Shown here: piece by piece, positions 6,804-6,809 of the stretch
Layout: each line of letters begins with the position of its first letter
How positions within the stretch are numbered: position 1 is the stretch's first letter
Source of the DNA: Xanthobacteraceae bacterium
Lineage (GTDB): Bacteria; Pseudomonadota; Alphaproteobacteria; Rhizobiales; Xanthobacteraceae
Direction: 5' to 3'
Length of the DNA stretch: 6,809 nt
NCBI GenBank assembly: GCA_030044035.1
Contig: JASHWN010000598.1
Location: 1-6,809, forward strand
Notes under the pieces: generated by a model
Seen by the model: only the letters and a program-made list of their open reading frames with translations
Databases searched by the model: none
Told to the model about the DNA's origin: nothing
Made by a program: the position numbers and the translations under genes

Positions 6804-6809
6804 CCGACA

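Overview
The window reads as a chromosomal stretch of a GC-rich alphaproteobacterium, most likely of the order Hyphomicrobiales (Bradyrhizobium/Xanthobacteraceae-like). The reasons are strong G/C preference at third codon positions in the central genes, the alphaproteobacterial form of phosphoserine aminotransferase (SerC), a serC-type leader RNA, and Omp25/Omp31-like outer-membrane barrels with the 'NW(S/T)GFYVGG' and 'LRFDVTGEYR' signatures. All genes lie on the + strand.

Region 1 (1-1675) holds two outer-membrane beta-barrel genes. The first is cut by the window start and ends at 624, followed by a hairpin plus T-run that looks like an intrinsic terminator. The second (803-1675) is complete, with a signal peptide and a C-terminal phenylalanine.

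Region 2 (1676-5089) is the serine biosynthesis locus: a candidate promoter, a serC leader RNA that can hide the ribosome binding site, serC (1827-2999), a small gene with a zinc-protease-like HEAGH motif (3005-3484), and serA (3503-5089). The gaps of 5 and 18 bases indicate one operon. SerA oxidises 3-phosphoglycerate and SerC transaminates the product to phosphoserine. The role of the small HEAGH protein is unknown.

Region 3 (5090-6809) looks accessory. It has a HicB-like antitoxin gene (DUF1902 type), then a HicA-like toxin gene, then a 394-residue protein with a PD-(D/E)XK nuclease core. The last gene is visibly richer in A/T than the serine genes, suggesting transfer. An imperfect palindrome overlaps the likely -10 element upstream of the toxin-antitoxin pair. 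The hicBA plus nuclease block is the best candidate for an undescribed (possibly defence-related) unit, but this rests on adjacency and motifs only. No RNA genes other than the leader, insertion sequences, CRISPR arrays or attachment sites were seen.
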